46,637 bases of DNA from Burkholderiales bacterium (GTDB taxonomy: Bacteria; Pseudomonadota; Gammaproteobacteria; Burkholderiales; SG8-41), in the NCBI GenBank assembly GCA_036262035.1, contig DATAJS010000016.1, forward strand, positions 1-46,637. Reading direction: 5' to 3'. Position 1 is the stretch's first letter, and the number at the start of each line of letters is the position of its first letter. Below the pieces are notes generated by a model. The model had not been told where the DNA came from, searched no databases, and saw only the letters and a list, made by a program, of their open reading frames with translations. Of this stretch, positions 8,455-16,632 are shown piece after piece. The translations under genes and the position numbers were made by a program.

Positions 8455-9456
8455 TCAATCCAGGCGCAGGCCGGCGGCCTTGATCAACTTCGCCCACTTC
8501 GGCAGCTCGGTGCGTATGTGCACGGCGAGCTCGTCGGGCGTCGAGCCGATCGGCTCCACACCGGATTGCAGGAGCTGATCCGCGAGGTCACGGCCCGTCA
8601 CGATGGCGGCGAGCTGCCGGTTCGCCCTCGCCACGATCGCCTGCGGCGTGCCGGCAGGCGCGAGCACCGGATACCATGTGCTCGCTTCGTACCCCCGCAA
8701 GCCAGCTTCGGCGATCGTCGGCGTGTCGGGCAGCGCGGGCGAGCGCTTCGCGCCCGATACGCCGAGCGCGCTCATCTTGCCCGCCTTGATGAACGGCAGG
8801 GCGCCCGGAATCGTGGGGATCCACGCCGACACCTGTCCGGCGATGAGGTCGACCTGCGCTTGTCCCGCGGCCTTGTAAGGAACGTGCACGAGGTCGATCC
8901 CCGCCATGGTCTTGAAGAGCTGCATCGCGAGATGGCCGGAAGTGCCGCTGCCGGTCGAGGCGTAGTTGATGCGGCCCGGCGATTTCTTCGCGAGCGCGAT
9001 GAAGTCGCTCACGCTCTTCGCCGGCACCCCCGGATTGACCACGAGGACGCCCTGCACCGAGGCGAGCAGCGTCACCGGCGCGAAGTCGCGCACCGGGTCG
9101 TAACCGACCTTGCGATACAGGCTGGGATTCACCACCAGCGAGGCGCTGCACAGGTAGAGCGTGTAGCCGTCGGGCGCCGCGCGCGCGGCGATCTCCGCGG
9201 AAAGATTGCCTCCCGCGCCGGGACGGTTGTCGATCACGACCTGCTGGCCCCACGCTTCGGAAAGCTTGTTGCCGACGAGGCGCGCGACGACGTCCACGCT
9301 GCCGCCGGGAGCGAAGGAGACGATGAGGCGGATGGGGCGGGCGGGGTAGGTATCGGCAGCGAGCACAGCGGATGCGGTCATTGCGAGGAGCAGCGCGACG
9401 AAGCAATCCCGTGGCGCACGAAAGCGGGGCCGAGCGACTCGAGATTGCTTCGTCAC
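8455..9456 (-). CDS. Bug/TctC family solute-binding protein with repeat-derived signal peptide
   Basis: A Bug-type periplasmic binding protein (333 residues from the GTG at 9456). The mature part shows YPARPIRLIVSFAPGGSVDV, VIDNRPGAGG, ARAAPDGYTLYL, STGSGTSGHLA and HVPYKAAGQAQVDLIAGQV. The first 27 or so residues, including the hydrophobic core CFVALLLAM, are encoded by the palindromic repeat 9377-9476. The only other nearby in-frame ATG (9378-9380) would leave about 10 residues before the mature part and no complete signal peptide. It heads a three-gene operon with two small proteins. The real initiation codon is uncertain. No TctAB partner is nearby. Confidence 0.88.
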   Translation of the reverse strand: MTKQSRVARPRFRAPRDCFVALLLAMTASAVLAADTYPARPIRLIVSFAPGGSVDVVARLVGNKLSEAWGQQVVIDNRPGAGGNLSAEIAARAAPDGYTLYLCSASLVVNPSLYRKVGYDPVRDFAPVTLLASVQGVLVVNPGVPAKSVSDFIALAKKSPGRINYASTGSGTSGHLAMQLFKTMAGIDLVHVPYKAAGQAQVDLIAGQVSAWIPTIPGALPFIKAGKMSALGVSGAKRSPALPDTPTIAEAGLRGYEASTWYPVLAPAGTPQAIVARANRQLAAIVTGRDLADQLLQSGVEPIGSTPDELAVHIRTELPKWAKLIKAAGLRLD

Positions 9457-9476
9457 TGCTCGTTCCTCGCAATGAC
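9377..9476. repeat. 100-bp palindromic repeat (GTCATTGCGAGGA family)
   Basis: The left arm 9377-9408 begins GTCATTGCGAGGAGCAGCGC and the right arm 9443-9476 is its near-complement, ending CCTCGCAATGAC. They are separated by about 34 nt. It resembles the interspersed elements whose translation gives CEEQRDEAI or FVALLLAMT peptides in many proteobacteria. The right arm contains the GTG start of the Bug gene, and the rest supplies its signal peptide. A related element lies at 3407-3479. Confidence 0.85.
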
Positions 9477-9478
9477 GG

Positions 9479-11785
9479 CTAGGCGGACCGCTCGACGAAC
9501 GCAGGCGGATCGAACGCCGTGATCGGCGGCAACTCGCCGTCGTACCGCTCCACCTCGACCAGGCACGTGTGCGCGCTCGAGCCCTGGGTGAGCTTCGAGG
9601 TGCCTTTATCGAGCGTGAGCACGTTGGGGTTGCCGTGCTTTTCGAGCGATCCCGGCGTCGCCGGATCGAGCGGATCGAACCACGCGCCGGTCGGCAGCAC
9701 CACCACGCCGCGCTTTACCCCGTCGTCGATCTTCACGCCGGCGAGACACGCGCCGCGATCGTTGTAGACGCGCACGACGTCTCCCGCTTCGAGCCCGCGC
9801 GCCGCGGCGTCCTCGGGATGCATCGTCATGGCTTCGCGCCCCTGCACTTTGGACGCGAGGCTCACGCGGCCGTGGTCGTACTGGCTGTGCAGCCGCGTGG
9901 AGGGCTGGTGCGAGACGAGGTGCAGCGGATAGCGCTGCGCAAGCGCCGACCCCAGCCACTCGGCGGGCTCGTACCACGCGGGATGGCCGAGGCAGTCGTC
10001 GTAACCGAACGACGCGATGGCCGACGATCCGATCTCGATCTTTCCGGACGGTGTCGGCAGCCGGTTCTTGTCCGGATCGTCGCGGAACGGCTTCATCATC
10101 ACCGCCGGCTCTTTCTGCGCGGGCAGCTCGATGTAGCCCTCCGACCAGAACGCCTCGAACGACGGCAGGTCGATGTCGAACTTCCGCGCGCGCTCCATCG
10201 AGACTTCATAGAGATGGCGCAACCAGGCGCTCGCGGTGCGGCCTTCGGTGAATTTATCCTTCGCGCCGAGGCGCTCGGCAAGGCCGCCGAAGATGTCGTA
10301 ATCGTCGCGAGCTTCGCCGACCGGATCGATCGCACGCTTCATCGCGATCATGTAGCGTTCGCGCGAGGCCGATCCGACGTCGTCGCGTTCGAGCATCGTC
10401 GTCGCCGGGAACACCACGTCGGCGAATTTCGCGTTGGCGTTCCAGTATTGCTCGTTGACGACGATGGTCTCGGGCTTGCTGCGCCACGCGCGCACGAAGC
10501 GGTTGAGATCCTGGTGGTGGTGGAAGGGGTTGCCGCCCGCCCAGTAGATGAGCCGTATGTCGGGGTAGATGCAGCGCTGGCCGTTGAAATCATATGGCGC
10601 GCCCGGATTCTCGAGCATGTCGGTGATGCGCGCGCACGGGATCGGCGTCTTCACCGGGTTCGTGCCCTGCGGCAGCACCGGGCCGGAGAAGGGCCGGCCG
10701 TCGGTGCCTTCGGCGTTCAGCGGGCCATAGGCGAGCGCGAAACCGCCGCCCGGCGTCCCGACCTGTCCCAGCAGGCACGCCAGCGTGATGCCGAGCCAGT
10801 ACGGCTGCTCGCCGTGGTCCGCGCGCTGAAGCGCCCACGCGACGTTGACGACGGTCGCGTTCGCGGCCATGCGCCTCGCGAGCGCTTCGATCGCCGAAGC
10901 GGGCACATCGCAGATGCCCGCAGCCCACTGCGCGCTTTTCGGCGCGCCGTCGGTTTCGCCCATCACGTAACGGCGAAACGCTTCGAAGCCCGCGGTATAG
11001 CGGTCGAGGAACGCGCGGTCGTGCAGGTTCTCGCGGATGAGCGTGTGCGCGAGCGCGAGCATGAACGCCGTGTCGGTGTTGGGGCGTATCGCGATCCATT
11101 CCGCGCCCGGCGCGTCGGCGAGGTCGCCGCGCAGCGGCGAGACGTTGACGAACTTCGTGCCCGCTTCGGCCATGCGCTTCAGCGCCGGCCGCACGAGGTG
11201 CTGGCTCACGCCGCCGTTGTTCACCTGCGCGTTCTTGGACGGAATGCCGCCGAACGCGACCATCAACCGGCAATGCTTCTCGAGCTCCACCCACGGCGTG
11301 TGCTGCGTGCGCATCGCGTCCATGTCCATGAGGATGCGCGGCAGCAGCGTGCGCGCGGCGCCGAGGCTGTAGGTGCCCACGTGCGCGACATAGCCGCCGA
11401 TCGCGTTCATGAAACGGTGCACCTGGCTTTGCGCGTGGTGGAAGCGGCCCGCGCTCGACCAGCCGTACGAGCCCGCGAAGATCGCGCTGTTGCCGTAGGT
11501 CTGCGTCACACGCTGCAGGTCTTTCGCGACGAGGTCGAGCGCTTCGTTCCAGCTCACTTCGACGAAAGGCTCGCAGCCGCGCTTTTCGGTGGCCGCGCCG
11601 GGACCGTGCTCGAGCCAGCTCCTGCGGATCGCGGGCCTGCGCACGCGGACCGGGCCGGTGACCGCGCCGACGAGCGACTGGCCGATGGGGGAGGGATCCG
11701 GATCGTGCACGAACGGATCGACGCGCACGATCTCGCCGCGCTCGACGTGGACGTCGTAGACGCCCCAGTGGGTGGAAGTGAGCAT
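9479..11785 (-). CDS. Molybdopterin oxidoreductase, BisC/TorA/DMSO reductase family
   Basis: A protein of about 768 residues of the DMSO reductase family, binding bis-MGD molybdenum. The YGW motif (Tyr107 and Trp109 from this start, in GSYGWSSAGRFHHA) and, exactly 31 residues after that Trp, the Ser in GTYSLGAA (Ser140) match the Tyr-Trp pair and the Ser ligand of Rhodobacter DMSO reductase. The C-terminal MoCo domain has LVSHQPSTRLHSQYDHG and GDVVRVYNDRG. There is no Tat signal and no N-terminal FeS cysteine cluster, which fits a cytoplasmic BisC-type S- or N-oxide reductase such as biotin or methionine sulfoxide reductase. The ATG at 11785 is preferred over a GTG at 11824, whose extra residues are hydrophobic and not conserved. 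No dedicated chaperone gene is adjacent. Confidence 0.9.
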   Translation of the reverse strand: MLTSTHWGVYDVHVERGEIVRVDPFVHDPDPSPIGQSLVGAVTGPVRVRRPAIRRSWLEHGPGAATEKRGCEPFVEVSWNEALDLVAKDLQRVTQTYGNSAIFAGSYGWSSAGRFHHAQSQVHRFMNAIGGYVAHVGTYSLGAARTLLPRILMDMDAMRTQHTPWVELEKHCRLMVAFGGIPSKNAQVNNGGVSQHLVRPALKRMAEAGTKFVNVSPLRGDLADAPGAEWIAIRPNTDTAFMLALAHTLIRENLHDRAFLDRYTAGFEAFRRYVMGETDGAPKSAQWAAGICDVPASAIEALARRMAANATVVNVAWALQRADHGEQPYWLGITLACLLGQVGTPGGGFALAYGPLNAEGTDGRPFSGPVLPQGTNPVKTPIPCARITDMLENPGAPYDFNGQRCIYPDIRLIYWAGGNPFHHHQDLNRFVRAWRSKPETIVVNEQYWNANAKFADVVFPATTMLERDDVGSASRERYMIAMKRAIDPVGEARDDYDIFGGLAERLGAKDKFTEGRTASAWLRHLYEVSMERARKFDIDLPSFEAFWSEGYIELPAQKEPAVMMKPFRDDPDKNRLPTPSGKIEIGSSAIASFGYDDCLGHPAWYEPAEWLGSALAQRYPLHLVSHQPSTRLHSQYDHGRVSLASKVQGREAMTMHPEDAAARGLEAGDVVRVYNDRGACLAGVKIDDGVKRGVVVLPTGAWFDPLDPATPGSLEKHGNPNVLTLDKGTSKLTQGSSAHTCLVEVERYDGELPPITAFDPPAFVERSA

Positions 11786-11932
11786 GAGGCAAATCAGGAA
11801 AATCGATACACGGGATGATGCCACAGGCGCACAATGGGACAGCGCGTGAGGTTTTCCACGGTTTCGGCCTTCAGCGATCGGGATTGCGGCCGATATTCAG
11901 GATGCGTGGCCTTGAGCTGCCGTCACACGACC

Positions 11933-12427
11933 ATGAAAACGCTCGCCTCCTTGCTGCTCTCGTTCGTCGTCGCCTTCGGCGCGCCGGGAGCGCTCGCGCA
12001 GGAAGCGGCCCCGAGCGCGGAGTCGGTCGTGGCGCCTCTGGCCGTCGCGGAGTTGCCGGCCGTCGTGGAGCTGCCGGCCGTGGTGGAGACACCGGCCGCC
12101 GTGGAGACGCAATCGCCGCAGGAGCGCGTGCTCTCGCAGCGGCCCGATCAGGCGATCTACAAAGGCGTGGTGGGCAACCTGCTCGAAGCGGTGCCGATGG
12201 AACCCCAGCAACGGGTCGATCTGCAGCGCGCGAACACGATCGTCGGCTCGCCTTTCTCGGTGCGTTCGATCGCGCTGCTCGTCGGCATCACCAATCCCGT
12301 CGTCATGATCGCCGGTCTGCTCTGGGGTTTCTGGGCAGCGTCGCAGATCGAAGACCCCAAGCCCGTCGGCAAGACCACGGCCGTTGCCGGGAACGGAGAG
12401 GTCACCGTGTCCCTGGCGGCAGAGTAA
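11933..12427 (+). CDS. Hypothetical envelope protein with Pro-Ala-Val repeats
   Basis: A 164-residue protein with a signal peptide (MKTLASLLLSFVVAFGAPGALAQ in two parts: a basic start, then a hydrophobic core to about residue 22). A low-complexity segment of LPAVVE-like units follows (three imperfect copies, about residues 43-60), and then a hydrophobic stretch (SIALLVGITNPVVMIAGLLWGFWAAS) that looks like a membrane span. It is probably anchored in the inner membrane with a periplasmic linker. Not recognised. The ATG at 11933 gives the signal peptide; longer in-frame versions are not signal-like. Confidence 0.65.
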   Translation: MKTLASLLLSFVVAFGAPGALAQEAAPSAESVVAPLAVAELPAVVELPAVVETPAAVETQSPQERVLSQRPDQAIYKGVVGNLLEAVPMEPQQRVDLQRANTIVGSPFSVRSIALLVGITNPVVMIAGLLWGFWAASQIEDPKPVGKTTAVAGNGEVTVSLAAE

Positions 12428-12507
12428 GGCTTCCGCAGGCAGCTATATTGCATCCTTGGAGCATCCCGCGACGCCGCGTCACGCGGCGCGATAACAAGGA
12501 GGCCTGC

Positions 12508-12696
12508 ATGGATGCGAAGCTGAGCGATGACGAGCTCGCGTGGCTGCGTAAGCTCGACACCGAAGCTCCCGTCAAACCCGATCTTCCCGCGCCGATCGCC
12601 GATCGCCTGGTGCAGGAAGGTCTCGCGATCAAGCTCGTGGAAGGCGGCCTGCAGCTCACTGCGCTCGGCCGGGAGTACCTGACCGAAGCGAGTTAG
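12508..12696 (+). CDS. Small winged-helix-like hypothetical protein (62 residues)
   Basis: A 62-residue acidic protein with a good AAGGAGG site just before the ATG. The sequence (ELAWLRKL, IADRLVQEGLAIKLVEGGLQLTALGREYL) resembles the helix-turn-wing half of a small winged-helix domain, with the C-terminal GLxxLTxxGRxxL pattern common in such proteins. Function unknown. Its stop overlaps the stop of the convergent membrane protein gene by a few bases. Confidence 0.7.
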   Translation: MDAKLSDDELAWLRKLDTEAPVKPDLPAPIADRLVQEGLAIKLVEGGLQLTALGREYLTEAS

Positions 12697-13118
12697 GCGA
12701 TCTTTCTCGCGCGCCACGCGAGCGCGAGACCGAGGCAAAGACCCCACATCACGTGATCGGCCATCTGCGGCCAGAACGCAAGGCGCGCCACTTCGGGGAA
12801 CAGAAGCGGCGCGATCACGCGCAAGTCGACAATGCCGATCGCGATCGCGGCCGCCACGGCGCCGGCGACGACGTGACGGCGCGGCAGGAAGCGCACGAGG
12901 AGCGCCGCCCAGAAGAACGACACCGCGACGTGCACCACCGCGGCGGCTTCGAACAATTGCAGCAGGCTGGACGCCGGCGAGATCAGCATCGCGCCCGCGG
13001 CGCGCGTGGCTTCCGAGATGTCCTCGTGGCGTACGAACGCGTAGAGCGTCGACGGCAGGCCGCTGAAGAGCGTCGCGGCGGTGCCGGCGAGGAGCAGGTC
13101 TCCGAAATAGCGCCTCAT
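12693..13118 (-). CDS. Four-helix integral membrane protein, unknown function
   Basis: A 141-residue protein with about four hydrophobic segments (residues about 7-27, 50-80, 82-105 and 118-136). No family recognised. Its ATG overlaps the stop of the upstream DUF72 gene by 4 nt (ATGA, 13115-13118), so the two are translationally coupled. Confidence 0.7.
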   Translation of the reverse strand: MRRYFGDLLLAGTAATLFSGLPSTLYAFVRHEDISEATRAAGAMLISPASSLLQLFEAAAVVHVAVSFFWAALLVRFLPRRHVVAGAVAAAIAIGIVDLRVIAPLLFPEVARLAFWPQMADHVMWGLCLGLALAWRARKIA

Positions 13119-14026
13119 CGCTCTTTCAATTGCCGCAGCAGCGTGCGCGCGTTCCTGATCGCGTAGCCCTCACGGTCGTTGTTGAAGTACGCCCACACGC
13201 GCGGCGCGCCGCTCGCGCGGATGCGCGCCGCCCATACCGCGAGCTCTTCATCGGTGTAATCGTGGCGGTACCAGCGCTTCGTGCCGTGAAAGCGCACGTA
13301 CACGTCCGCGGCCGTCTTCACCAGCTCGTCCGGCAGCCGCGGACCGCTCGTGGAGCAGAAGATCGCGCCGCAGTCCTCGAACGCACGATAGACCTTGTCG
13401 TTCCACCAGCTGCGATGCCTGAATTCCACCACGTTGCGGCGCGCCGGATCGAGCTGCCTCACGATGCGCATCAGCGCGGGCCTGGAGTAGCGAAAGCTCG
13501 GGGGGAGCTGGAACAGGAAGCAGCCGAAGCTTTTCCCCAGCAGGTCCGCGATCAGCCCGAAGTCCTTCACCAGCGTATCGGTGCGCGCAAAGCGCCGGGT
13601 GTGGGTGATCAGCTCGTTCACCTTGATCGCGTAGCGGAAGCGGCGTCTCCCGATCTGGCGCTTCCAGGTCGCGACGGTACCGACCGTCGGCCATGAATAA
13701 AAAGGCGCATTGAGCTCGACGGTCGAGAAGCGGCTGGCGTAGTACTCGAACCAGCGGTGGCCCGGCACGTCGTCGGGATAGAAGCGATCGCGCCAGTGCC
13801 AGTAGAACCAGCCCGAGCAGCCGACGTGCGCTTCGATGCCGGGCTGCTTCGTCCTGCGCCCGGTCTTTGCCGTCTCTCCCGCGTGCGCCGCTTCGTACTC
13901 GAGCCGAGCCTCGTGCATCGCCTTCGCGCGCACGACGTTCTGCGCGCGTTGCTTCTCGCGCCGCGCTTCGCGCCTGGCGCGCCGGACGGCGCGCTCTTCG
14001 TCCGATAGGGGCGTGCGTTCGGCCAT
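13115..14026 (-). CDS. DUF72 (YecE-like) family protein
   Basis: A 303-residue DUF72 protein, a TIM-barrel-like family of unknown function. Hallmarks are VGCSGWFYWHWRDRFYP near residue 68, FSTVELNAPFYSWP, FRYAIKVNELITHTRRF, FLFQLPPSF, NVVEFRHRSWW and VYVRFHGTKRWYRHDYTDEEL, with the family ending VWAYFNND. It carries an extra basic N-terminal extension of about 60 residues rich in Arg, Ala and Glu, which may bind nucleic acid (inference). The gene is coupled to the downstream four-helix membrane protein by a 4-nt overlap. Confidence 0.88.
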   Translation of the reverse strand: MAERTPLSDEERAVRRARREARREKQRAQNVVRAKAMHEARLEYEAAHAGETAKTGRRTKQPGIEAHVGCSGWFYWHWRDRFYPDDVPGHRWFEYYASRFSTVELNAPFYSWPTVGTVATWKRQIGRRRFRYAIKVNELITHTRRFARTDTLVKDFGLIADLLGKSFGCFLFQLPPSFRYSRPALMRIVRQLDPARRNVVEFRHRSWWNDKVYRAFEDCGAIFCSTSGPRLPDELVKTAADVYVRFHGTKRWYRHDYTDEELAVWAARIRASGAPRVWAYFNNDREGYAIRNARTLLRQLKER

Positions 14027-14111
14027 CGATTCATCGCCCGCGATACTTCTGTACTTGGGAACGAAGATACGCTATTGTCATGCGCCAGGAGTGTGTCCGT
14101 CGGAGAGCCGG

Positions 14112-14744
14112 GTGGGGTCCAGATCGTACGCCGAGTCGCTCGGGCTGCGCATCGGCAGCGGCATGCCGGGCGTGCGCTTCGTGCCGATCGCCTTCCTCGT
14201 CGTGCTCGCGAGCGCGGCTGCCGGTCATCCCGGCGCACTGTGGGCTGCGATGGCGGCGCTCGTGGCGCTGCTGCTCCTGCTCCAATTCAGGCTGTGGGAC
14301 GATCTGGCCGACGTGGCCGGGGATCGCGGAGGGCATGCCGCCGCGTTTCGCGCGGCGGCGTGGGTCGCATTCACCGCGACGTTCGCGCTGCTCGCGGTGC
14401 TTTCGGGCGCGGGAGCAGTCGCGGCGTTTCTCGCGCTGTGCGCGTTCTACGGCGCGTGGTACACGCAGCCGCCTCAAGCGCGCGCAGGCCTCGTCGGCGC
14501 GCATATCGTCGTCCTCAAGTATCCCGCCTTCGTGCTGCTGCTCGCGCCGCGGCCCCTCGACGGTACGCGCACGGCGCTGAGCTGCGCCGCTATTTACTTC
14601 GCTTGCCTCGCATACGAGCTCATCCACGACGCCGCGCATCGCAGCCGCAGGGGCGCCCCGGCGCTCGCCGCGGCGGCGCTGGTCGCGGTCGGCTGCACCG
14701 TCGGCGCGCTCGCCGTCATCGTTCTGAGAGAGGCGCTCGCGTGA
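14112..14744 (+). CDS. Short UbiA-like membrane protein
   Basis: A highly hydrophobic protein of about 210 residues with around six membrane segments. The segment FRLWDDLADVAGDR resembles the first Asp-rich (NDxxD-type) motif of UbiA prenyltransferases, and CLAYELIHDAAHRS resembles the second. It is shorter than the usual 280-300 residues, so it is either a divergent or a reduced member. The start is uncertain: GTG at 14112 has GGAGAG upstream, and ATG at 14163 is an alternative. No quinone or lipid biosynthesis genes are adjacent. Prenyltransferase activity is inference. Confidence 0.6.
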   Translation: MGSRSYAESLGLRIGSGMPGVRFVPIAFLVVLASAAAGHPGALWAAMAALVALLLLLQFRLWDDLADVAGDRGGHAAAFRAAAWVAFTATFALLAVLSGAGAVAAFLALCAFYGAWYTQPPQARAGLVGAHIVVLKYPAFVLLLAPRPLDGTRTALSCAAIYFACLAYELIHDAAHRSRRGAPALAAAALVAVGCTVGALAVIVLREALA

Positions 14745-14979
14745 GCGTGGCGCCTCTCGCGGATGGCGCGACCGCGGGCGCCGCTGCACGAGACGCTACG
14801 CGTGTCGCAGCCTTGCCCGACAGCGTGAGCCGCAGGGCGCCGTAGAGGCCGTAGCAGATCGGTACGACCAGTCCGCCGGGAACGACGACGACCAGGAAGA
14901 GCGAGAGCAGGCGCTGGCAGGAGAGTCGTGAAAGGGCGTCCCTGGAGGTCCAGGCAAAGAGGCGGCGGAGGTTCTGCAT
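14716..14979 (-). CDS. Hypothetical single-span membrane protein (87 residues)
   Basis: A small possible gene on the minus strand, with a basic N-terminus, one hydrophobic segment (LLSLFLVVVVPGGLVVPICYGLYG) and an Ala/Arg-rich tail. It overlaps the end of the UbiA-like gene by 29 nt and is divergent from the nitrile hydratase-like operon. No family recognised and no strong ribosome-binding site seen, so it may be spurious. Confidence 0.35.
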   Translation of the reverse strand: MQNLRRLFAWTSRDALSRLSCQRLLSLFLVVVVPGGLVVPICYGLYGALRLTLSGKAATRVASRAAAPAVAPSARGATLTRAPLSER

Positions 14980-15105
14980 GCTGGGCTTTCGGCGTTCTGA
15001 CTTCGGCAAGTCCTGCCCTGCCGGTGCAGGCGCCGTGCCCGCTTCGCGACAGCCGTTTGACTTCACCCCGCTACGCTGGCAAGTTCGTCCCGCAGGAGGA
15101 GACCC

Positions 15106-15465
15106 ATGAGCGACACACAACCCAACCGCGGGCCGCAGGACATCGGCGGCGATCCGGCAGGACCGGTCGACACCGTCGATCACGGCATGAAGTTCTGGGA
15201 ACGGCAGGCGAACGCATTGCGCTCGCTGCTCAACCGGAAGAAAGTGCTCTGCACCGACGAGCTGCGGCGCGCGGCCGAAGGACTCGGTGCGCGGTATTCC
15301 CAGCTCCAGTATTTCGAGATCACGACCTCGGCGCTGCGCACGATACTGCTGGAGAAGGGCCTCATCACCGAGGCCGAGCTGCAGAAGAAGATGGCCGAGA
15401 TCCGCGCCCGGTTCGAGGTGCCCGACGAGATGGAATCGCCGATCAAGAAGGCCGTGCAGCGATGA
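15106..15465 (+). CDS. Nitrile hydratase/thiocyanate hydrolase beta-like subunit (N-terminal half)
   Basis: A 119-residue protein matching the N-terminal half of nitrile hydratase beta. GPQDIGG aligns with the GPHDxGG start. Helix MKFWERQANALRSLLNRKKVL and helix YFEITTSALRTILLEKGLIT match the paired W/YE-helix repeats. It lacks the C-terminal SH3-like part, which is encoded by the next gene. In thiocyanate hydrolase this half is ScnB. The ATG is preceded by GGAGGAGA. The next gene overlaps by 4 nt (ATGA), implying coupled translation and stoichiometric assembly. Activator proteins of the P15K/P14K type also resemble this half, so that alternative should be kept in mind. Confidence 0.8.
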   Translation: MSDTQPNRGPQDIGGDPAGPVDTVDHGMKFWERQANALRSLLNRKKVLCTDELRRAAEGLGARYSQLQYFEITTSALRTILLEKGLITEAELQKKMAEIRARFEVPDEMESPIKKAVQR

Positions 15466-15785
15466 GCGACCGGCCGCTGCCTTCGACCTACGCACCGTCG
15501 CCGGGACGGCGCTTCAACGTCGGCGACCGCGTCGTCGTGAAGCGCGCCTTTCCGCCGGGCCACCGCCGCACACCGTATTACATCCGCGGCAAGACCGGGG
15601 TGATCGAGCGGGTCTGCGGCGCCTTTCCCAATCCGGAGGAGCTCGCGTACGGTTTCGACGGCGAGCCGAGGAAGGTGCTCTACCGCGTGCGCTTTCCGCA
15701 GAAGCACGTGTGGCAGGACTACCGAGGCCCGGAGCGCGACATCATCGAGATGGAGATCTTCGAGCACTGGCTCGAGCCCGTATAG
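15462..15785 (+). CDS. Nitrile hydratase/thiocyanate hydrolase beta-like subunit (C-terminal half)
   Basis: A 107-residue protein matching the C-terminal SH3-like domain of nitrile hydratase beta: FNVGDRVVVKRAFPPGH, then RRTPYYIRGKTGVIERVCGAFPNPE and KVLYRVRF, with the terminal EIFEHWLEPV. In thiocyanate hydrolase the corresponding separate subunit is ScnA. Together with the preceding gene it makes up one nitrile hydratase beta chain in two pieces. The gene starts inside the stop of the upstream gene and is followed 10 nt later by the metal-binding subunit. Confidence 0.85.
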   Translation: MSDRPLPSTYAPSPGRRFNVGDRVVVKRAFPPGHRRTPYYIRGKTGVIERVCGAFPNPEELAYGFDGEPRKVLYRVRFPQKHVWQDYRGPERDIIEMEIFEHWLEPV

Positions 15786-15795
15786 CGAGAAAACC

Positions 15796-16470
15796 ATGTC
15801 CGACACCAAATTCGACTACTACGCCGGCCGGAAGCACCTTCACGACCACGGCGATCACAGCCACGACGACCACGCCCCGATCGTTGATCCTGACGACGGC
15901 CCGCCCGGCGAGTTCGAGATCATGAGCCGCGCCATGCAGGAGCTTTTGGAAGAGAAAGGCGTCGTCACCGCCGAAGAGATCCGCGCCCGCATGGAGCGCT
16001 TCGAGACCGACTTTCCGTTCCGCGGCTCGAAGGTCGTGGCGCGCGCGTGGGTCGATCCGGAATTCAAAAGGCGGCTCCTCGAAGACGGCAAGGCCGCCGT
16101 GACCGCGATGGGGATAGACCTCGAAGCCGAGCGGCTCATCGCCGTCGAAAACACGCCCGAGGTCCACAACGTCATCGTGTGCACGCTGTGCTCGTGCTAT
16201 CCGCGCGCGCTGCTCGGCATGCCGCCCACCTGGTACAAGAGCCGCAACTACCGCTCGCGCGTGGTATTCGAGCCGCGGGCGGTCCTGAAGGAGTTCGGCA
16301 CCGAGCTTCCGGACGGCGTCACGGTCCGCGTGCACGATTCGAACGCCGACATGCGCTACGTCGTCATCCCGATGCGCCCCGCCGGCACCGAAGGATGGTC
16401 CGAGGACAGGCTGGCGGAGATTCTTACCCGCGACACGCTCGTGGGGGTCACGGTGCCCCGGGTTCTTTAA
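15796..16470 (+). CDS. Cobalt-type nitrile hydratase alpha / thiocyanate hydrolase gamma-like subunit
   Basis: A 224-residue metal-binding subunit. The active-site claw VCTLCSCY has Cys129, Cys132, Ser133 and Cys134. Thr after the first Cys marks the cobalt-type subgroup (the iron type has Ser there). Family landmarks follow: GMPPTWYKSRNYRSRVV, DPR-like EPRAVLKEFG and RPAGTEGWSEDRL. In known enzymes two of the Cys become sulfinic and sulfenic acids, and the metal hydrates nitriles or hydrolyses thiocyanate. The N-terminus has six His in 13 residues (14-26), an unusual extension that may bind metal. No activator or CobW-like gene follows. Thiocyanate versus nitrile specificity cannot be settled from sequence alone. 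Confidence 0.88.
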   Translation: MSDTKFDYYAGRKHLHDHGDHSHDDHAPIVDPDDGPPGEFEIMSRAMQELLEEKGVVTAEEIRARMERFETDFPFRGSKVVARAWVDPEFKRRLLEDGKAAVTAMGIDLEAERLIAVENTPEVHNVIVCTLCSCYPRALLGMPPTWYKSRNYRSRVVFEPRAVLKEFGTELPDGVTVRVHDSNADMRYVVIPMRPAGTEGWSEDRLAEILTRDTLVGVTVPRVL

Positions 16471-16515
16471 AACCAACGCATTGACCACGGGGGACACGGA
16501 GGGAACAGAACCGTC

Positions 16516-16605
16516 GTCATTCCCGACCCGCGGCAGCGGAAGCGATCGGGAATCCATTCTCGAAGCATCGAAGTAAAAATGGATTCCCGCCTGCGCGGGA
16601 ATGAC
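16516..16605. repeat. dRS3-like palindromic repeat (ATTCCCG...CGGGAAT)
   Basis: Two outward units in inverted orientation: GTCATTCCCGACCCGCGG...CGGGAATCCATT and AATGGATTCCCGCCTGCGCGGGAATGAC. The same units recur in the cluster at 19516-19699. Elements with ATTCCC-N8-GGGAAT cores are typical of betaproteobacteria (Neisseria dRS3 being the named example). Confidence 0.8.
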
Positions 16606-16632
16606 GACCGATGGACAGCTCCGGGTCCTCCG

